From contig NZ_CP034235.1 of assembly GCF_009728935.1 (NCBI RefSeq), forward strand, positions 4,316,001 through 4,380,000: a stretch of 64,000 nucleotides of DNA, written 5' to 3'. This stretch comes from Paenibacillus psychroresistens (GTDB lineage: Bacteria > Bacillota > Bacilli > Paenibacillales > NBRC-103111). Each line of letters starts with the position of its first letter. Position 1 is the stretch's first letter. The notes under the pieces are model-generated. The model searched no databases and was not told the DNA's origin. It worked only from the letters and a program-made list of their open reading frames with translations. A program made the translations under genes and the position numbers. Shown here piece after piece: positions 63,707 through 64,000 of the stretch.

Positions 63707-64000
63707 TTGGCTGCCATTGAGAATGCCTTATTTTACTATACCGATAATGAAATGAAATATCATTTTTATGAGGGGCATCCCTTCAACCAGCATCGGCTTA
63801 AACTAACCGAAGATCTGCTACGGCGAGTTGGAGCAATACCAGCAGAAATTTTACGATTACCTGATCAGGCATCTGACGAAGAGCTTGCTCTTGTACATAG
63901 CTTACCTTATATCCAAGCTGTGCGTGCTTTAAGTCAAACAGCGATAAATGAGGATTGGTTAAAAAAAGCATGCTCTTTTGGACTGGATCTCGAAGGAGAT
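63707..64000 (+). CDS. acuC: Acetoin utilisation deacetylase AcuC (partial, N-terminal 98 residues)
   Basis: The frame runs off the right edge. The start is probably TTG at 63707, nine bases after AGGAGG; GTG at 63701 is too near. The N-terminus has HFYEGHPFNQHRLKLTEDLL and LVHSLPYIQAV of class I histone-deacetylase-like AcuC. It removes the acetyl group from AcsA. The B. subtilis gene order acuA-acuB-acuC lacks acuB here. Confidence 0.9.
   Translation, partial: MAAIENALFYYTDNEMKYHFYEGHPFNQHRLKLTEDLLRRVGAIPAEILRLPDQASDEELALVHSLPYIQAVRALSQTAINEDWLKKACSFGLDLEGD

Overview
The window is a stretch of a Paenibacillus-like (Bacillales, endospore-forming) chromosome. Evidence: AT-rich sequence, strong AGGAGG-type ribosome sites, frequent TTG/GTG starts, a near-perfect SpoVM peptide, SpmA/SpmB/DacB, YtfJ, a SpoVIF-like protein, and gene order matching several separate blocks of the Bacillus subtilis map. 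No phage, insertion sequence, CRISPR array, rRNA or tRNA gene was recognised; almost everything is core genome.

Layout. (1) 1-6346, minus strand: dacB-spmA-spmB-rluB-resA-resB-resC (resC runs off the left edge), joining spore cortex/dehydration genes to cytochrome c maturation. (2) 6433-15501, minus: HD-GYP protein, ytfJ, a DUF5939-type adenylate/guanylate cyclase, a spoVIF-like gene, recG, a DegV lipid-binding protein, FakA-like yloV and yloU. (3) rpmB (plus), then spoVM and a co-directional run of about 20 kb (16 to 36.5 kb, minus): yloB-type Ca2+ ATPase, dapF, yitJ-like, yicC, remA, gmk, rpoZ, coaBC, priA, def, fmt, rsmB, rlmN, prpC, prkC, rsgA, rpe. This is the B. subtilis ylo cluster, with dapF-yitJ inserted and thiN missing. 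(4) 36.7-47.8 kb: rqcH (plus), then galU, a LysR regulator, an unknown gene, ylbG, ricF, a bacterial XPB helicase with a companion protein, an anchored nuclease, a CBS protein and an M20 amidohydrolase (minus). (5) 48-64 kb: yugN, ftsW-like, GNAT, an Asp23 paralogue, a Ca2+/H+ exchanger, ylaN, an HPr-like protein without the catalytic His, a TVP38 protein, a GAF-GGDEF protein, rpsD, tyrS, a class A PBP, and divergent acsA / acuA-acuC.

Regulation read from sequence: SigE-type promoters before dacB, the spoVIF-like gene and spoVM, a SigG-type promoter before ytfJ, SigA promoters before the HD-GYP gene, yloU, rpmB, ylaN, rpsD and acuA, a CcpA cre-like site before acsA, and about a dozen hairpin terminators. 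The spoVM promoter is laid over the terminator of the rpe operon so that its start point falls inside the 5' arm of the hairpin.

Most unusual are two families of dispersed intergenic repeats. One is a 38-40 nt unit (small hairpin plus CGTAAGCAT), present as tandem units in three operon gaps (5.1, 29.8 and 40.4 kb), each array ending 1-4 nt before the Shine-Dalgarno of the next gene; arm changes are compensated. The other is a 74-nt element at 33.6 and 52.2 kb, same length, 66/74 identical, with half of its differences in one hairpin and preserving or improving pairing. Both look like structured, mobile or regulatory elements rather than genes.
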